In this document: piece by piece, positions 36,765 through 46,145 of the stretch
Numbering within the stretch: position 1 is the stretch's first letter
How the letters are laid out: every line of letters starts with the position of its first letter
Assembly (NCBI RefSeq): GCF_017876795.1
Contig: NZ_JAGIOR010000004.1
Location: forward strand, 62,001 to 126,000
DNA length: 64,000 nucleotides
DNA from: Rhizobium leguminosarum
GTDB taxonomy: Bacteria; Pseudomonadota; Alphaproteobacteria; Rhizobiales; Rhizobiaceae
Direction of reading: 5' to 3'
Made by a program: the position numbers and the translations under genes
Notes under the pieces: model-generated
What the model was told of the DNA's origin: nothing
What the model saw: the letters and a program-made list of their open reading frames with translations, nothing else
Databases searched by the model: none

Positions 36765-38315
36765 ATGATGATGGGTGAATGGCCTGCGCAGGGCGTGACG
36801 GATTTTCACGGACGCCCATTGCCGGAACGTGGCGAGCCGGTCGGGTATGCGGCGCTGATAGCACGCTATGACCTGTCTTTGCCTGCGCCTGCACGCATGG
36901 CGGCAATCGCCCATCGCCATCACCCAAACTCGACCGAAGCGTGGTTGATGCTGACACCCCGGTATCGTCCGGAGCCGTTGCTTGGCGCTCACCTGGCTTT
37001 TGCTTTCCGGTACCAAGGCGTCGATCTCCAGGTGCTGGCCGCCTTGTTTAAGGCGGTCGCGCCCGATGAGATCGAAGCGATCGTCCGGGCGACGCCAACG
37101 GGAGCTTTTGCGCGACGCCTCTGGTTCTTGTACGAGTGGTTGACTGGTCGCCAGCTCGATCTACCCGATCCGGGAAAGGTGCGCCTGGTTCCGGTTCTCG
37201 ACCCGGAACAGCAATATGCGCTGGCCCAGGCAGATCCGTCGCCACGGCACAAGGTCTTGAACAACCTGCCGGGCATGCCGTCCTTTTGCCCGCTGGTTCG
37301 CCGTACGCCGGACCTCGTTGCCTTTTCGGGAAGAGCGTTTGGGGAGCGGGCGCGCGAAGCCATCGGCCGCGTTCGGCCCGACCTGGTGGCGAGAGCGGCG
37401 GCGTTTATCCTGCTCAATGATTCCAAGTCCTCCTTCGCAATCGAGGGCGAGCGACCAACGGGCCAGCGGGCGGCGCGATGGGGGCAGGCGATCGCCCAGG
37501 CCGGGATTCGCCCGCTCAGCCTGGAAGAACTTGATCGGCTACAGCGCATCGTCATCGGCGATGCTCGCTTCGTGCGACTTGGGCTTCGGGATGAGGGTGG
37601 TTTTGTCGGTGTGCATGACCGCGATACCAACATGCCAATCCCAGATCATATCAGCGCCCGGCACGAGGACCTCGACAGCCTCGTGGGGGGGCTGATCGCA
37701 TTCGCCGACCGCGCCGTGCGCGGCGGGATGGACCCGGTGGTGGCCGCAGCGTGCCTTGCGTTCGGGTTTGTCTACATCCATCCATATGTCGATGGTAACG
37801 GGCGCCTGCATCGGTGGCTGATCCACCATGCACTTGCCGCCGCCGCCTACAGTCCGCCCGGACTAGTGTTTCCTGTCAGTGCTGCGATCCTGCGCAACAT
37901 CGACCGCTACAGGGCCGTCCTGGAATCCTGGTCGGCGCCGCTTCTGCCTTTCATCGAATGGCGTCCAACAGCATCCGGCAATGTGGAGGTGCTAAACGAC
38001 ACTGCTGGCTTCTACCGCTATTTCGACGCGACCGCCCACGCCACTTTTCTTTATGCCTGTGTTGAACAGACCGTAGAGCACGACTTGCCCGAGGAGGTTC
38101 GGTTTCTCCAATCGTTCGATCGTTTCTCCGAAGGCGTCCAGCAGATCCTCGATATGCCGATGGCGCAGGTCGAACTGCTGCACAAGTTCCTCGAGCAGAA
38201 CGACGGCCGGTTATCACAGCGCGCTCGCACGAAGGAATTTGCAGCATTGGACGAAGGCGAGGTTGAAAGAATCGAAGCGGTGTATGCCGATGCTTTCGAG
38301 CGGAACCGAGCCTAG
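36765..38315 (+). CDS. Fic-domain AMP transferase (class II)
   Basis: The Fic core motif HPYVDGNGRLHRW (HPFx[D/E]GNGRxxR) is complete, with the flap region upstream. The inhibitory helix motif SSFAIEGE ([S/T]xxxE[G/N]) lies N-terminal to the core, which makes it a class II, self-inhibited Fic protein. Fic enzymes transfer AMP or other phosphate-containing groups to proteins. The 516-residue length is larger than the minimal Fic fold, with about 190 residues of unknown role in front (SLPAPARMAAIAHRH, WLFLYEWLTGRQ-like). ATG starts at 36765, 36768 and 36771 are possible; GAGG favours 36771. It stands alone. Confidence 0.92.
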   Translation: MMMGEWPAQGVTDFHGRPLPERGEPVGYAALIARYDLSLPAPARMAAIAHRHHPNSTEAWLMLTPRYRPEPLLGAHLAFAFRYQGVDLQVLAALFKAVAPDEIEAIVRATPTGAFARRLWFLYEWLTGRQLDLPDPGKVRLVPVLDPEQQYALAQADPSPRHKVLNNLPGMPSFCPLVRRTPDLVAFSGRAFGERAREAIGRVRPDLVARAAAFILLNDSKSSFAIEGERPTGQRAARWGQAIAQAGIRPLSLEELDRLQRIVIGDARFVRLGLRDEGGFVGVHDRDTNMPIPDHISARHEDLDSLVGGLIAFADRAVRGGMDPVVAAACLAFGFVYIHPYVDGNGRLHRWLIHHALAAAAYSPPGLVFPVSAAILRNIDRYRAVLESWSAPLLPFIEWRPTASGNVEVLNDTAGFYRYFDATAHATFLYACVEQTVEHDLPEEVRFLQSFDRFSEGVQQILDMPMAQVELLHKFLEQNDGRLSQRARTKEFAALDEGEVERIEAVYADAFERNRA

Positions 38316-38758
38316 TCCGAGCTGGAATTTGCGCCGGGAGAGCGCATCCCGGTCCCCCAAGCCCTCATCAATGCCCTTGTTTAATAGGTTCTACCTGGGA
38401 AAGGCTGTAATCGCGCAGAACTTAGAGCGCTGCCAATCCCGCGGCTGTGGAAGCGAACGGATGAGGCCCCCTGAAAGGGCGGTCTTTTGACGCTATGTCG
38501 ATTTGGCGTCTATGGCTTGCGTCAAGCTCATCCCACCCCCTCATGGCTCTCCTGGGAGTCCGGATTCCCGCGAAAAGGCGCCTCCGGTGGTTCGGGCACG
38601 GGTTCTGTTCGTACCGGATCTTCATATCGATACGCTGAAGATCAAGAGCCGGAATTTTCATTAGATTGGCTGCTCGCTGATTGTTGCAATTGCGGGGCTG
38701 TTGGTTCGATTCCGATCAAGGCGATAGAGCAAGCATCCTATCTTGCGACCCATCCTCT
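38316..38758. other. Gene-free stretch before a palindrome
   Basis: No gene is supported. A GGTTCGATTCCGATC motif near 38703 resembles a tRNA T-arm, but the rest of a tRNA is not found. Confidence 0.35.
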
Positions 38759-38795
38759 CGATGTTATACTGTTTTTGAAAAACAGTATAACATCG
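38759..38795. repeat. 37-bp perfect palindrome
   Basis: Two 18-nt arms (CGATGTTATACTGTTTTT and its exact complement) surround a single G at 38777. The AT-rich core has a run of five T then five A. It lies directly before a LysR remnant. Such a palindrome is too long for chance; it may be an operator, a terminator-like hairpin or a fusion point of inverted copies. Confidence 0.9.
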
Positions 38796-38805
38796 GAGTC
38801 GAGCT

Positions 38806-39001
38806 TATGAAGTCCGGGCTTGGCATCGGTTTCGTGCCGGAATGGATGCAGGATCTGCCGAACCGCGGGTTCGAGCTGAAGAAGGTGAGGGGTGTCGGTT
38901 TCAAGATCGGGCTCGGTGTCGCCTGGAACAGGGAAGACCCAACCGCCTCGCGTGTCGACATCATCGATATTGCACGCTCGCTCGTGCGGCCGGGCAGGTA
39001 A
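38806..39001 (+). pseudogene. LysR-family regulator C-terminal remnant
   Basis: The frame reads MKSGLGIGFVPEWMQDLPNR, FELKKVRGVGFKIGLGVAWN, REDPTASRVDIIDIARSLV, RPGR, the end of a LysR effector-binding domain. The helix-turn-helix and first two thirds are missing; the 37-bp palindrome marks the break. Confidence 0.75.
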
Positions 39002-39038
39002 TGGAGGCTGAGCCGCTGCTCGCCAGCGCTGTTTTTGT

Positions 39039-39647
39039 TCAGCAAAAGCCGTTCAATTTGAGGATCTTATAGGCATCGATCGCAGCCCGAAGCTCGTCCT
39101 CCGAATTCCGATCTCCGCTGTTGGCGTCAGGATGGTGCATCTTTAGCTTCTGCTTGTAGCGGCTTCTGATTTGCTCGGGGCTTGCCTCCGGCAGAAGGCC
39201 GAGTGTTTCGAACGCTTTGGCTTCCAGCACTTTCAGCTTGCGCCGTTGAAGATCCGCTTTTGCCCCCTGACGTTCTGCAGCGTTTCTGCGGGCATTCATC
39301 GCTTTTGCAGAACCAGATCGGACCGTGAAGGGGAGCGCTGCCTCCGCAGGCTGACGGATCCTGTTTCCCCAGGTCGGACGGGCGCCGCTTGCCGCTTCTC
39401 TCTGATAGCGAGCGACGACAGGATCGGACAGATTGCTCGCAAAATTGTAGCCTCTGCCATAGTCCTTCATATGCTCGGCACAGAAGAGCAGATACAATCC
39501 CTCTCCATCCCGTCCGACGGGAGCGCGGTGAATGCCGCCCTTTTGGCACCCGTCCCATTGGCATTTCGGACCATCCGGCTCCCGGTTCGAATTTGTCTTT
39601 TTGCGGAGGGGTCGCAAGCCAACGAATATCTTGGAATCTGAATTCAT
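39039..39647 (-). CDS. J-domain (DnaJ-like) protein
   Basis: The 202-residue product carries a J domain at its C-terminus: FETLGLLPEASPEQIRSRYK, then KMHHPDANSGDR with the HPD motif that stimulates DnaK ATPase, and ELRAAIDAYKILKL. The first 80 residues have a CQWDGC...CAEHMKDYGRGYN pattern, a small Cys/His zinc-like motif also seen in alphaproteobacterial J proteins of this type. A chaperone-linked role is inferred from the J domain; the client is not known. Confidence 0.88.
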   Translation of the reverse strand: MNSDSKIFVGLRPLRKKTNSNREPDGPKCQWDGCQKGGIHRAPVGRDGEGLYLLFCAEHMKDYGRGYNFASNLSDPVVARYQREAASGARPTWGNRIRQPAEAALPFTVRSGSAKAMNARRNAAERQGAKADLQRRKLKVLEAKAFETLGLLPEASPEQIRSRYKQKLKMHHPDANSGDRNSEDELRAAIDAYKILKLNGFC

Positions 39648-40033
39648 CGCGCCTTATATGACTGCTTCCGTGACGCTAACAAGGCAAGGCAAGGCAAGGC
39701 GAGTGCAGGACGGGCCGTCTGCTGCCTGCCGAGAGCCAGCTGGCTTTTCTTTCGGGACGGGTCCCGGCCACAATCGGTGAGCATGACGACCAAAGCGTGC
39801 TGGAGCTTGCACCGGGCGACCTCGTGGCAACCTCAATGGAGCGAGTGAATGTCTCGGGGGAGATCTAACTGCGACGTGGTGCCTGACTCGGCGCATCGGC
39901 CAGCGCTCCCGTCATTCGATAAGGCAGTTCGTCTGTGTCACCAATCGGCACCAATCCGCATTCAATGAGCAACCTGGCGCGCCGATTGCGCCATAGCCCA
40001 GCTTCTCAAGCCGATGAAGTAGCAGAATACGGA
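39648..40033. other. Gene-poor stretch with AAGGC microsatellite
   Basis: Four tandem AAGGC units lie near 39683-39702. From about 39710 to 39867 a plus frame reads GRLLPAESQLAFLSGRVPAT, IGEHDDQSVLELAPGDLVAT, SMERVNVSGEI and a stop, which looks like an eroded gene end, but I do not recognise it. The IS66 target site ends this stretch. Confidence 0.35.
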
Positions 40034-40130
40034 GTATGCGGCGTCTACGCCCCATTGATTTTCAGTTTCACCTACTCGGTAGTGCTGGCTGAGGGCCGGA
40101 TGTGAGCTCACTGGATAGTATCTGGCGAGC

Positions 40131-41786
40131 TCATTGTGCGGCCTTGATGCGAGCGGCATAGGCCCACGGCATCAGATCGTCGATGTCTTTGGCAAGGTGG
40201 CCATTGGCGAGACGTGTAAAGAGATCACACATATAGGCGTAGGGCTCCACGCCGTTCATTTTGCATGTGCCAATCAGGCTGGCGAACCGGGCCCAGTTAC
40301 GTCCGCCTTCATCATGGCCTGCAAAGAGCGCATTGCGGCGGTTCATGGCCGGGCGACGGATGGCATTTTCCACCAGGTTGGAATCGATATCGACGCATCC
40401 GTCATCAAGGAACAGCCGAAAGCCATCTTGCCGTTTCAGCATATACGCCAGGGCGACGCCGAGATCGGATTTGCGTGATACACGCGCAGCCTGAGCCGCG
40501 ATCCAGGTGAAGAACTCGTCCACCAGCGGCAGAGACAGGGCCTGTCGAACTGCCCGGCGATGTTCGGGATCTGAACCTCGGATACTGTCTTCGATCTTGT
40601 AGAGGGCGGCGATACGAACCAGTGCCTCATCAACGATGGGCGATCCGCTCTTTGGCGTGGCCTTGATCAGCTTTCTGCGCCCGTGCGCCCAACAGAAAGC
40701 CAGCTTCAGCGGAGCGCCGCCGATACGATCCGACGCAGCGAGATGAGAGTAACCGCCGTAGGCATCCACCTGGATTGTGCCGTTGAACCCGTCGAGGATT
40801 TCAGCGGCATATTCTCCTTTACGCCCGGGCCGATAATGGAACACCACACCTGACGCAGCAGAGCCATTCCAGCCGCGGTCGTCGCGCAGTACGGCCCAGA
40901 GATAGCCGGTCTTCGTCTTGCCTCGCCCCGGATCCAGTACCGGAGCTGTTGTCTCGTCGACATAGAGCCTTGTGCTGCCCAAAAGCAGCCGCTTGGCCAT
41001 GTGGTCGACCACCGGTGCGATCGCAGCACCCGTGCGCCCCATCCAATCGGCAAGGACCGTGCGGTCGATCGGCACACCGTGTCGCGCCATGACCTCGGCC
41101 TGACGGTTCAGCGGCATGTGTTCCGAATGCTTGGAGACGGCAATCTCCGCCAGAAGGGCTTCGGTCGGCCAGCTCCCTTCCAGCAGATGTGCCGGCGCTC
41201 TGGCCTGGACGACGCCCGTTCGACCCTTGGGGCATACGTATTTCGGGCGGATCGTGACGATCACCTCGTAGCGTGCCGGAATACGGTCGAGTCGTTCCGT
41301 CCGATCCTCGCCGATCCGCACCATGTTGCCGCAACCGCAGGGACAAACGATGCTCTCGGGCTCGATCACATTCTCGACCCGCGGCAGATGTTCGGGCAGT
41401 GCACGAGCCTTGCGCTCCTTGCGAGAAGGGGTTTTCGCGGGGTCATTCGAGGCGCTGGCTTCGATCTTTTTCTCGACGGCGGCGATCCGCGCCTGTGTTT
41501 CGGCAATCGCCGTTTCAAGATCTTCCAGCGCCAGTTCCATCTGCGCCGGATCGAGCTTTTCCGACTTCGGACCGAACTTCGTGCGCCGATAGTCGTGAAC
41601 CTGCCCCTCAAGCTTCTCGATCAGTTCCTTCAGCTCGGCGATGAACGCGTCCTTTTCGGCAACGACCGCCTGCTCATGCTGACGTGCAGCGCGCTCGACC
41701 GACAACTCGAACTGCATCGCCGCAAAGGCTTTGACAACCTCTGGCGGAAGGTCCGGAAACAGGCTGAGATCAAGGCGCGACGACAT
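40131..41786 (-). CDS. tnpC: IS66 transposase TnpC
   Basis: The 551-residue product has an N-terminal coiled coil (KDAFIAELKELIEKLEGQ), the TnpC zinc-binding segment CPCGCGNMVRIGEDRTERL, and the DDE catalytic part with YVDETTAPVLDPGRGKTKTG, VDAYGGYSHL and the C-terminal NLVENAIRRPAMNRRNALFA that carries the Glu. Full length and in frame. It follows tnpB by about 60 bp. Confidence 0.95.
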   Translation of the reverse strand: MSSRLDLSLFPDLPPEVVKAFAAMQFELSVERAARQHEQAVVAEKDAFIAELKELIEKLEGQVHDYRRTKFGPKSEKLDPAQMELALEDLETAIAETQARIAAVEKKIEASASNDPAKTPSRKERKARALPEHLPRVENVIEPESIVCPCGCGNMVRIGEDRTERLDRIPARYEVIVTIRPKYVCPKGRTGVVQARAPAHLLEGSWPTEALLAEIAVSKHSEHMPLNRQAEVMARHGVPIDRTVLADWMGRTGAAIAPVVDHMAKRLLLGSTRLYVDETTAPVLDPGRGKTKTGYLWAVLRDDRGWNGSAASGVVFHYRPGRKGEYAAEILDGFNGTIQVDAYGGYSHLAASDRIGGAPLKLAFCWAHGRRKLIKATPKSGSPIVDEALVRIAALYKIEDSIRGSDPEHRRAVRQALSLPLVDEFFTWIAAQAARVSRKSDLGVALAYMLKRQDGFRLFLDDGCVDIDSNLVENAIRRPAMNRRNALFAGHDEGGRNWARFASLIGTCKMNGVEPYAYMCDLFTRLANGHLAKDIDDLMPWAYAARIKAAQ

Positions 41787-41848
41787 GCGCCCTTATAGCA
41801 AGGCAGCACAAAAAAGCCAAATAAAACAATGTAAGTAAGGTCAGATAT

Positions 41849-42202
41849 TCATCCTGCCGCCGACGGCGCGGCCACCCGTCGTGCCATCACTCGTCGCCAA
41901 TCAAGACCTTCGAACAAAGCCTCATATTGACCCCTGGAAAGACGCATCGTCCCATCCTGAACCTTGGGCCAGGCAAAGCTTCCATGTTCAAGAATTTTAT
42001 AAATCAGGACCATTCCGCTGCCATCCCACACCAGGATTTTCAGGCGGTCCCCGCGCTTGGACCGGAAGATCACCGTCACCCCGGAATGCGGGTCCAGCTT
42101 CAATTCGGTCTGCACCATCAGAGCCAAGGCCTGATGCCCACAGCGGAAGTCAACCGGCCGCGTCGCGATCAGGATCGGCAATCGTTGGCCGGCGACGATC
42201 AT
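41849..42202 (-). CDS. tnpB: IS66 accessory protein TnpB
   Basis: The 117-residue product shows the IS66 Orf2 pattern: ILIATRPVDFRCGHQALALM, GVTVIFRSKRGDRLKILVWD, GSGMVLIYKILEHGSFAWPK. TnpB is required for IS66 transposition but its reaction is unknown. It overlaps tnpA by four bases (ATGA). Confidence 0.95.
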   Translation of the reverse strand: MIVAGQRLPILIATRPVDFRCGHQALALMVQTELKLDPHSGVTVIFRSKRGDRLKILVWDGSGMVLIYKILEHGSFAWPKVQDGTMRLSRGQYEALFEGLDWRRVMARRVAAPSAAG

Positions 42203-42651
42203 GACGCTCCTCGGATAGCGCGAACCAGAGCAGCGACCCGTTCAACAGGCACATCGTTCGGAACCCGCATCACAACGTCTGATCCAATCTGCAACGTCAA
42301 AACCTGCACCTGCGGCCCGTCGGGGACCACTCTCGGCAGCGAAAAACGATTGACAGGCTCAGGCGGCTCCGCAGCGATTGCCAGAGGCACGAATGCCGGC
42401 TCGATGCCATCGTGCTGCGACGGCGTCGTTGTCGCCGCAAACGGCAGCACCAGAATGCCCTCGCGCACTTGACGTCGCCAATCGGAAAGCTGGTTTGCTA
42501 TAACACCGTGACGGCGCGCGACATCCACTACGCGCACACCAGGCTCAAGGCTTTCCGCTACAATGCGAGCCTTCACATCATCCGGCCAACGCGGGTTGCC
42601 GCGGCGCGGCTCAACAACCTCATAGCGACCAACAAATCCATCATCTGCCAT
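42199..42651 (-). CDS. tnpA: IS66 accessory protein TnpA
   Basis: The product (start MADDGFVGRYEVVEPRRGNP) has a helix-turn-helix, KARIVAESLEPGVRVVDVAR and RHGVIANQLSDWRRQ, typical of IS66 Orf1. The C-terminal half (LTLQIGSDVVMRVPNDVPVE) is family-like. A start at 42696 is possible but adds 15 weak residues. Confidence 0.93.
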   Translation of the reverse strand: MADDGFVGRYEVVEPRRGNPRWPDDVKARIVAESLEPGVRVVDVARRHGVIANQLSDWRRQVREGILVLPFAATTTPSQHDGIEPAFVPLAIAAEPPEPVNRFSLPRVVPDGPQVQVLTLQIGSDVVMRVPNDVPVERVAALVRAIRGAS

Positions 42652-42891
42652 GCAAATCTCCAGATAAAACTGGAAACCTTCTCGCATACGCAGCAAGCCT
42701 CAAAATATAGCCAATCCAATGGGGCGGAGACGGCGCTTACAATACGGATGCGGACTAACTCGCAAAGACCATCAATGCAGTCTCCGATTGATAAGTTGGC
42801 TTAAACGATCAGTTTTGGAGACCGATGGTTCGGTGAGTTCAGCTATAAAGCTATGCGAGAACACTTGGGACAGTGATAGCTCCCACCGGCG

Positions 42892-44130
42892 TCAGTAAAC
42901 CAATCGGGCCCGTATCGTTCCTGGAATCTGGCGAAGCGCATTAAGTATATCATCGGCCGTCTCGCCGACGCCCTCGACTTCAATGACCACGTAACCCATT
43001 TCGCCGTGTGTCTGCAGGAACTCTCCGACGATATTAAGTCCACGCGACGAAAAAATCGTGTTCAGACTGTTTAGGATGCCAGGACGATTCTCATGAACAT
43101 GGATGAAACGAGTGCCGTTTGGACGTGGCGGCAGTTGAACCTGAGGAAAATTGACCGCGCCTAGCGTTGAGCCGACGTCAGAATACTCCACAAGCTTCCT
43201 GGAGACTTCCCCGCCGATGCGCTCCTGGGCTTCTTCGGTCGAGCCGCCAATATGCGGGGTCAGAATGACATTGTCCAAACCCTGGAGCGGCGTTTCGAAA
43301 CGCTCGTTGTTTGATGCCGGCTCCTTCGGGAACACGTCCACGGCTGCGCCTGCGAGGTGTCCTTCCTTCAAAACCTTCGCCAGCGCTTCGAGATCCACCA
43401 CGGTCCCGCGGGAGTTATTGATGAAAAGCGCTCCCCTTTTCATTTTGCGCAGCTCGGCCTCGGCTATCATGTTTTGCGTCGAACTGGTTTCGGGAACATG
43501 CATAGTCACGAAATCCGAGATTTCGAGAAGCTCGCCGAGCGTGGCCATCGATTCTGAATTGCCGTGGCGAAGCTTGTCTGAAGGATCAAAATAGCGCACG
43601 TTCATGCCCATGCTTTCCGCAAGAACGCTAAGCTGCGAACCGATGTTGCCGTAGCCCACGATGCCAAGCGTTTTTCCGCGCATCTCACGACTACCTACGG
43701 CGGATTTGTCCCATCCGCCTTCATGAGCAGAAGCCGAACGTGGGAAAATCCGCCTGGTCAGCATGATGATCTCACCGATTACAAGCTCTGCGACTGAGCG
43801 CGTATTCGAATAGGGCGCGTTGAACACGGGAATCCCGCGTCGGCGGGCAGCATCCAGGTCGACCTGATTTGTTCCTACAGAAAAGCAGCCGACCGCCATG
43901 AGCTTCTTGGCGGAGCTGAAAATTTCCTCTGTGAGCTGCGTGCGTGAACGAATTCCGATGATATGCGCTTCGGCTATATGACTTTTGAGATCCTTGTTAT
44001 CCAGGGCCTTCGGCAAGTGAGTGAGATTGACGTAGCCGGAAGACGCAAAGTAGTCCACCGCGCTCTGACTGATCCCTTCCAGTAGAAGGACAGAGATCCG
44101 ATCACGAGGAAGAGAAAGTTGTCCGGTCAT
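42892..44130 (-). CDS. serA: D-3-phosphoglycerate dehydrogenase-type enzyme with ACT domain
   Basis: The 412-residue product belongs to the D-2-hydroxyacid dehydrogenases. The NAD site is LGIVGYGNIGSQLSVLAES; catalytic Arg, Glu and His lie in INNSRGTVVD, AVDVFPKEPAS and LTPHIGGSTEEAQ. A C-terminal ACT domain (FIHVHENRPGILNSLNTIFS) would bind serine, as in the E. coli type SerA. It oxidises 3-phosphoglycerate to 3-phosphohydroxypyruvate, the first step of serine synthesis. No other serine gene is adjacent, so it may be an extra copy. The gene lies right of the IS66 element and is undamaged. Confidence 0.92.
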   Translation of the reverse strand: MTGQLSLPRDRISVLLLEGISQSAVDYFASSGYVNLTHLPKALDNKDLKSHIAEAHIIGIRSRTQLTEEIFSSAKKLMAVGCFSVGTNQVDLDAARRRGIPVFNAPYSNTRSVAELVIGEIIMLTRRIFPRSASAHEGGWDKSAVGSREMRGKTLGIVGYGNIGSQLSVLAESMGMNVRYFDPSDKLRHGNSESMATLGELLEISDFVTMHVPETSSTQNMIAEAELRKMKRGALFINNSRGTVVDLEALAKVLKEGHLAGAAVDVFPKEPASNNERFETPLQGLDNVILTPHIGGSTEEAQERIGGEVSRKLVEYSDVGSTLGAVNFPQVQLPPRPNGTRFIHVHENRPGILNSLNTIFSSRGLNIVGEFLQTHGEMGYVVIEVEGVGETADDILNALRQIPGTIRARLVY

Positions 44131-44839
44131 TGAATTGCCTTCGATTCTCGAATTCTATTGCCGAGGTCGCTTGTCCCACACCAAGCTCACCGCCACTGCA
44201 ACATGCCTTAGCGACCATCCAATGGACCGCGCAAGAACAAACTTAGTTCCGTCGACAGACATGAGGTTCTGTTGCCGCGATTCAGCTGTATTCGCGCGAC
44301 CATCCGGGGCCGGATGGTGAAGCAAAAGAGACCGCTATAGCGCGACGATCAGGATGAGACGTTCGAAGGGTGTGATGTATCGCGACCCACCACGATAAAA
44401 CACGAACATCCTTTCTCGCATTAGCAGCCGCGAATACCTGGCTTCCCTACTTCGTCAACAGGGCTGGTCCATCGAACGCTTCTCGACGGCTGAATCGACG
44501 TCCGGTCATCAGAGGAATTTCGCGTGACGTGGCAGCGTGCGCGCTCCGTCGAAACATCTACGAAGCGTCAGATCGATCTGCTTCAGACGGCTTGGGAGCA
44601 TATCATCGTGAAGCTTTCGATAGCCATAAACCCGGCCGCTCTCTTCCGAGCTTGGTGCGCGGGAAGTGACGGGGGCTTCGGCGCTTGAGCCTACTGTAAG
44701 GGCTTGATTCCTCAGCCGAAGCGTCGCATCTAACATGTCTTTAATCGATCGGCAAAAATACCGGCAATATGCTTGCACTGATTACAGCCTATACGTATGA
44801 TAAAACTAAAGAAATTAACGGCACAGAAACCGGCAAAAT
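44131..44839. other. Gene-poor stretch with IS3 remnant
   Basis: Apart from a short IS3-family transposase trace (see 44596-44646) no gene is seen. The start region of the second Fic gene is AT-rich and likely holds its promoter. Confidence 0.45.
44596..44646 (-). pseudogene. IS3-family transposase (OrfB) trace
   Basis: Minus-frame codons read EESGRVYGYRKLHDDML, the recognisable start motif of IS3-family OrfB transposases (SGRVYGYRKLxDDL). The sequence on both sides does not continue the family. It is a very short relic. Confidence 0.45.
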
Positions 44840-46012
44840 ATGGTCACTTTGGCGAGTATGGAACCTCTGCTTCCCGATAGCAACAGGGAATTGGAAGACT
44901 TGGCGATTGAACTAACCTCTACCGCCAGCCGTTTTGCCGCACGACTGCACCCCATTATGCGTGGGTCGGTGGGCGATCTGGTGCGCTCTATGAACTGCTA
45001 TTACTCAAATCTTATCGAAGGACATAATACGCTTCCTATTGATATCGATCGCGCAATGGCTGGCGATTATGCGCGTGAACCGGAAAAGCGAAATCTTCAA
45101 CTCGAGGCTCGTGCTCATATTGAGGTGCAGCAGCTAATTGATAGAAACGAGATGCCGTTTCCTGTGTTGTCGCTCGACGGCATTTGCTGGATGCATGGGG
45201 AATTCTGCCGGCGGCTTCCGGATGAGCTGTTGATTGTCGGCCATCCTGATACGGGCGAAGAGATCAGGATGGTTCCCGGGCAGTTGCGAACCCGGCACGT
45301 AAAAGTCGGTGAGCACGTGGCCCCGGAGCCGGAAATGATCGAACCACTCATTGCAAGGTTCGTTGATGGCTATTCATTTAAGATGCTCTCCAAGCTGCAG
45401 AGAATCATCGGAGTTGGCGCATCTCACCACCGTCTCGCATGGATCCACCCGTTCTTCGACGGAAACGGACGTGTTTCACGGCTATTTTCGCATGCTCTCT
45501 TGCGAGACCTGGGAATTGGCTCGGAACTGTGGTCGGTATCCCGCGGTCTTGCGAGAAATGTTTCGGATTACAAGCGCCTGCTCGCCCAAGCCGATCAGCC
45601 GAGGCGTGGTGATCTCGATGGACGTGGCAATCTCACGCAAGCCGGCTTGACGGAATTTACCGCCTTCTTCTTGTCGTGTTGCCTGGACCAGGTTACCTTC
45701 ATGGAGGAACTCCTTAAGCCGGAGGAGCTGCTAAACCGCGTAGAGGTCTGGTGTAATGAGGAGGTCCAAATGCAACGACTTCCAAAGGGCAGTTGGCCTC
45801 TATTGCGCGAAGCCATCCTGACAGGCGAATTTGCACGCTCGCAGGTGCAGGCGCTGACAGGGTACCAAGAGCGCCAGGCGCGGACGGTCCTATCCAGCCT
45901 GCTAGACATTAGTGTGCTCACATCGCCAAGCCCGAAGGGCAAAGTCCGTCTCGGCTTTCCGGTCGATATAATAGAGCGGTGGCTTCCGCGGCTTTACCCA
46001 GCCGTCCGTTAG
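44840..46012 (+). CDS. Fic/DOC family protein (class II) with winged-helix-like tail
   Basis: The Fic core HPFFDGNGRVSRLF is complete, and the inhibitory motif YYSNLIEGHN ([S/T]xxxE[G/N]) precedes it near residue 58, so it is a class II Fic protein. After the core come a helical region and a C-terminal winged-helix-like part (RSQVQALTGYQERQARTVLS) often seen in this Fic subgroup. Expected activity is AMP transfer to a protein target; the target is not known. Start ATG 44840 or 44858. It stands just left of the nested IS66 element and is undamaged. It is not a close copy of the Fic protein at 36.8 kb. Confidence 0.92.
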   Translation: MVTLASMEPLLPDSNRELEDLAIELTSTASRFAARLHPIMRGSVGDLVRSMNCYYSNLIEGHNTLPIDIDRAMAGDYAREPEKRNLQLEARAHIEVQQLIDRNEMPFPVLSLDGICWMHGEFCRRLPDELLIVGHPDTGEEIRMVPGQLRTRHVKVGEHVAPEPEMIEPLIARFVDGYSFKMLSKLQRIIGVGASHHRLAWIHPFFDGNGRVSRLFSHALLRDLGIGSELWSVSRGLARNVSDYKRLLAQADQPRRGDLDGRGNLTQAGLTEFTAFFLSCCLDQVTFMEELLKPEELLNRVEVWCNEEVQMQRLPKGSWPLLREAILTGEFARSQVQALTGYQERQARTVLSSLLDISVLTSPSPKGKVRLGFPVDIIERWLPRLYPAVR

Positions 46013-46114
46013 ATTAGCAGGCGATGTCGAAGCCATTTGAATAGCGACTTTTGCGACAGAACGGTAAGCGCGAATTTCTGCGCACCTTCTGAAGCGCGGT
46101 GCTCTCAGGCATGA

Positions 46115-46138
46115 AGTGTCCACCAAAATAGGTGGACA
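46115..46138. repeat. Inverted repeat in the IS66 leader
   Basis: GTGTCCACC (46115-46123) and GGTGGACAC (46130-46138) are perfect arms around AAAATA, ending seven bases before the tnpA start. Its position suits an operator or a hairpin that limits tnpA translation. Confidence 0.6.
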
Positions 46139-46145
46139 CCAAATC

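Larger units (their letters stand above)
40034..42740 (-). mobile_element. IS66-family element, complete, with 8-bp target duplication
   Basis: The left end GTATGCGGCGTCTACGCCCC (40034) pairs with GTAAGCGCCGTCTCCGCCCC on the other strand at 42740. AATACGGA lies immediately outside on both sides (40026-40033 and 42741-42748), a perfect 8-bp target duplication, as IS66 makes. Three genes, tnpA, tnpB and tnpC, run leftward and all are intact, so it may be active and recently inserted. Confidence 0.96.

Noticed and set aside
38700..38720. T-loop-like GGTTCGATTCC as part of a tRNA
   Set aside because: No acceptor, D or anticodon arm can be found around it; the same holds for similar motifs near 27465 and 58350.
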